From JBOFCS01 sp051646185 (GTDB lineage: Bacteria; Actinomycetota; Actinomycetes; Mycobacteriales; Mycobacteriaceae): a stretch of DNA of 14,748 bases. The number at the start of each line of letters is the position of its first letter. Position 1 is the stretch's first letter. The translations under genes were made by a program, and so were the position numbers. The notes beneath the pieces were generated by a model that saw nothing but the letters and a program-made list of their open reading frames with translations, was not told the origin of the DNA and searched no databases. This document shows positions 14,186-14,748 of this stretch, piece by piece. Where the stretch lies: NCBI GenBank assembly GCA_051646185.1, contig JBOFCS010000046.1:1-14748 (forward strand), given 5' to 3'.

Positions 14186-14748
14186 ATGGACCAAGAAGGC
14201 AATCATTTCGTCGGCAAAACGGAGTACCCGAGCTCTTCGATGACGGTATTTGATGCCATCAGACTCAGGCGTGATGTTCGTGCCGAATTTTCAGGGAGTG
14301 TTATCTCCGAGGAGGTACTACAGTTCCTGCTCCAAGCAGCCCATTGTGCTCCGAGTGTGGGCAATAGTCAGCCTTGGGATTTTATTGTCATCAGAGACCG
14401 GCAAAGGTTGCAAAAATTTGCAACGCACGTGGCTGCTGAGCGGCAAAAATTTGCTGATAGCCTTCCTGCTGATCGTCGAAAAACTTTTAATCCCATCAAA
14501 ATTGATGGAATTTGTGAGAGCGGAACGGGGATCGTTGTCACATATAACGCTAGTCGAGGTGGTGCACACATACTTGGCCGCCAATCAATAGCTGACACCG
14601 GACTCTTTTCAGCTGTGTTGGCTATTGAAAACCTTTGGCTTGCAGCTACTTCAGAAGGAATCGGAGTGGGATGGGTATCGTTCTATCAGGAACAATTTTT
14701 GTCGGATTTTATCTCTGCCCCAGCAAAAATTCGTCCGATTGCATGGTT
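14186..14748 (+). CDS. bluB: 5,6-dimethylbenzimidazole synthase BluB (partial, C-terminus beyond right edge)
   Basis: BluB breaks down reduced FMN with oxygen to make 5,6-dimethylbenzimidazole, the lower ligand of vitamin B12. The frame is open from ATG 14186 to the window end, 187 complete codons, so only a short tail should be missing. It has a flavin nitroreductase-like fold: RLRRDVR (26-32), AHCAPSVGNSQPWDFIVI (about 55-72), SRGG, then ENLWLAATSEGIGVGWVS ending at Ser165. Asp30 and Ser165 are 135 residues apart, exactly the spacing of the key Asp32 and Ser167 of Sinorhizobium BluB. The FMQPW of that enzyme is NSQPW here. GAAGG sits 12 bases before the ATG, a long spacing; ATG 14240 (residue 19) is an alternative start just ahead of RRDVR. 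The 15-base gap after the helicase-nuclease gene suggests co-transcription. Confidence 0.9.
   Translation, partial: MDQEGNHFVGKTEYPSSSMTVFDAIRLRRDVRAEFSGSVISEEVLQFLLQAAHCAPSVGNSQPWDFIVIRDRQRLQKFATHVAAERQKFADSLPADRRKTFNPIKIDGICESGTGIVVTYNASRGGAHILGRQSIADTGLFSAVLAIENLWLAATSEGIGVGWVSFYQEQFLSDFISAPAKIRPIAW

Overview
The window looks like chromosomal DNA of an actinobacterium, probably a low- to mid-GC member of the Mycobacteriales (Corynebacterium-like). I infer this from four things: an LppP/LprE-type lipoprotein, a FadD15-like long-chain fatty acyl-CoA ligase, a mammalian-LCAD-like acyl-CoA dehydrogenase, and a CRP/GlxR-like palindrome. The species cannot be fixed from sequence reading alone. 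Coding density is high and no gap between genes exceeds about 200 bases. I see no tRNA, rRNA, CRISPR array, insertion sequence or phage gene.

Layout. Positions 1-2482, minus strand: an EcsC-like protein, an ABC exporter ATPase and an ABC-2 permease that runs off the left edge; the last two overlap by an ATGA. Positions 2581-3770, minus: an acyl-CoA dehydrogenase followed by a strong hairpin terminator. Positions 3902-5340, plus, divergent from the dehydrogenase: a crotonase-family protein translationally coupled to a small alpha/beta hydrolase. The hydrolase converges on a lipoprotein gene (5337-5996, minus), and the two genes share one palindromic CTAG as stop codon on both strands. Positions 6085-7959, minus: long-chain fatty acyl-CoA ligase (fadD) with its terminator hairpin. 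Positions 8160-9944, plus: a DEAD-box RNA helicase with a DbpA-type RNA-binding domain. Positions 10025-14170, plus: a 1381-residue SF1 helicase fused to a C-terminal PD-(D/E)XK-type nuclease domain. Positions 14186-14748, plus: the start of bluB, cut by the right edge.

How the genes fit together. The acyl-CoA ligase, acyl-CoA dehydrogenase, crotonase and hydrolase make up part of a fatty-acid activation and beta-oxidation set. No 3-hydroxyacyl-CoA dehydrogenase or thiolase is present here. A CRP/GlxR-like site lies upstream of fadD and an inverted repeat lies in the acyl-CoA dehydrogenase/crotonase divergent promoter, so both parts may respond to carbon source. The EcsC-like/ATPase/permease cluster recalls the Bacillus ecsABC locus. 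The helicase-nuclease is the most unusual protein. It resembles single-protein nucleic-acid defence or repair enzymes, yet it sits among metabolic genes directly before bluB and not in an obvious defence island.
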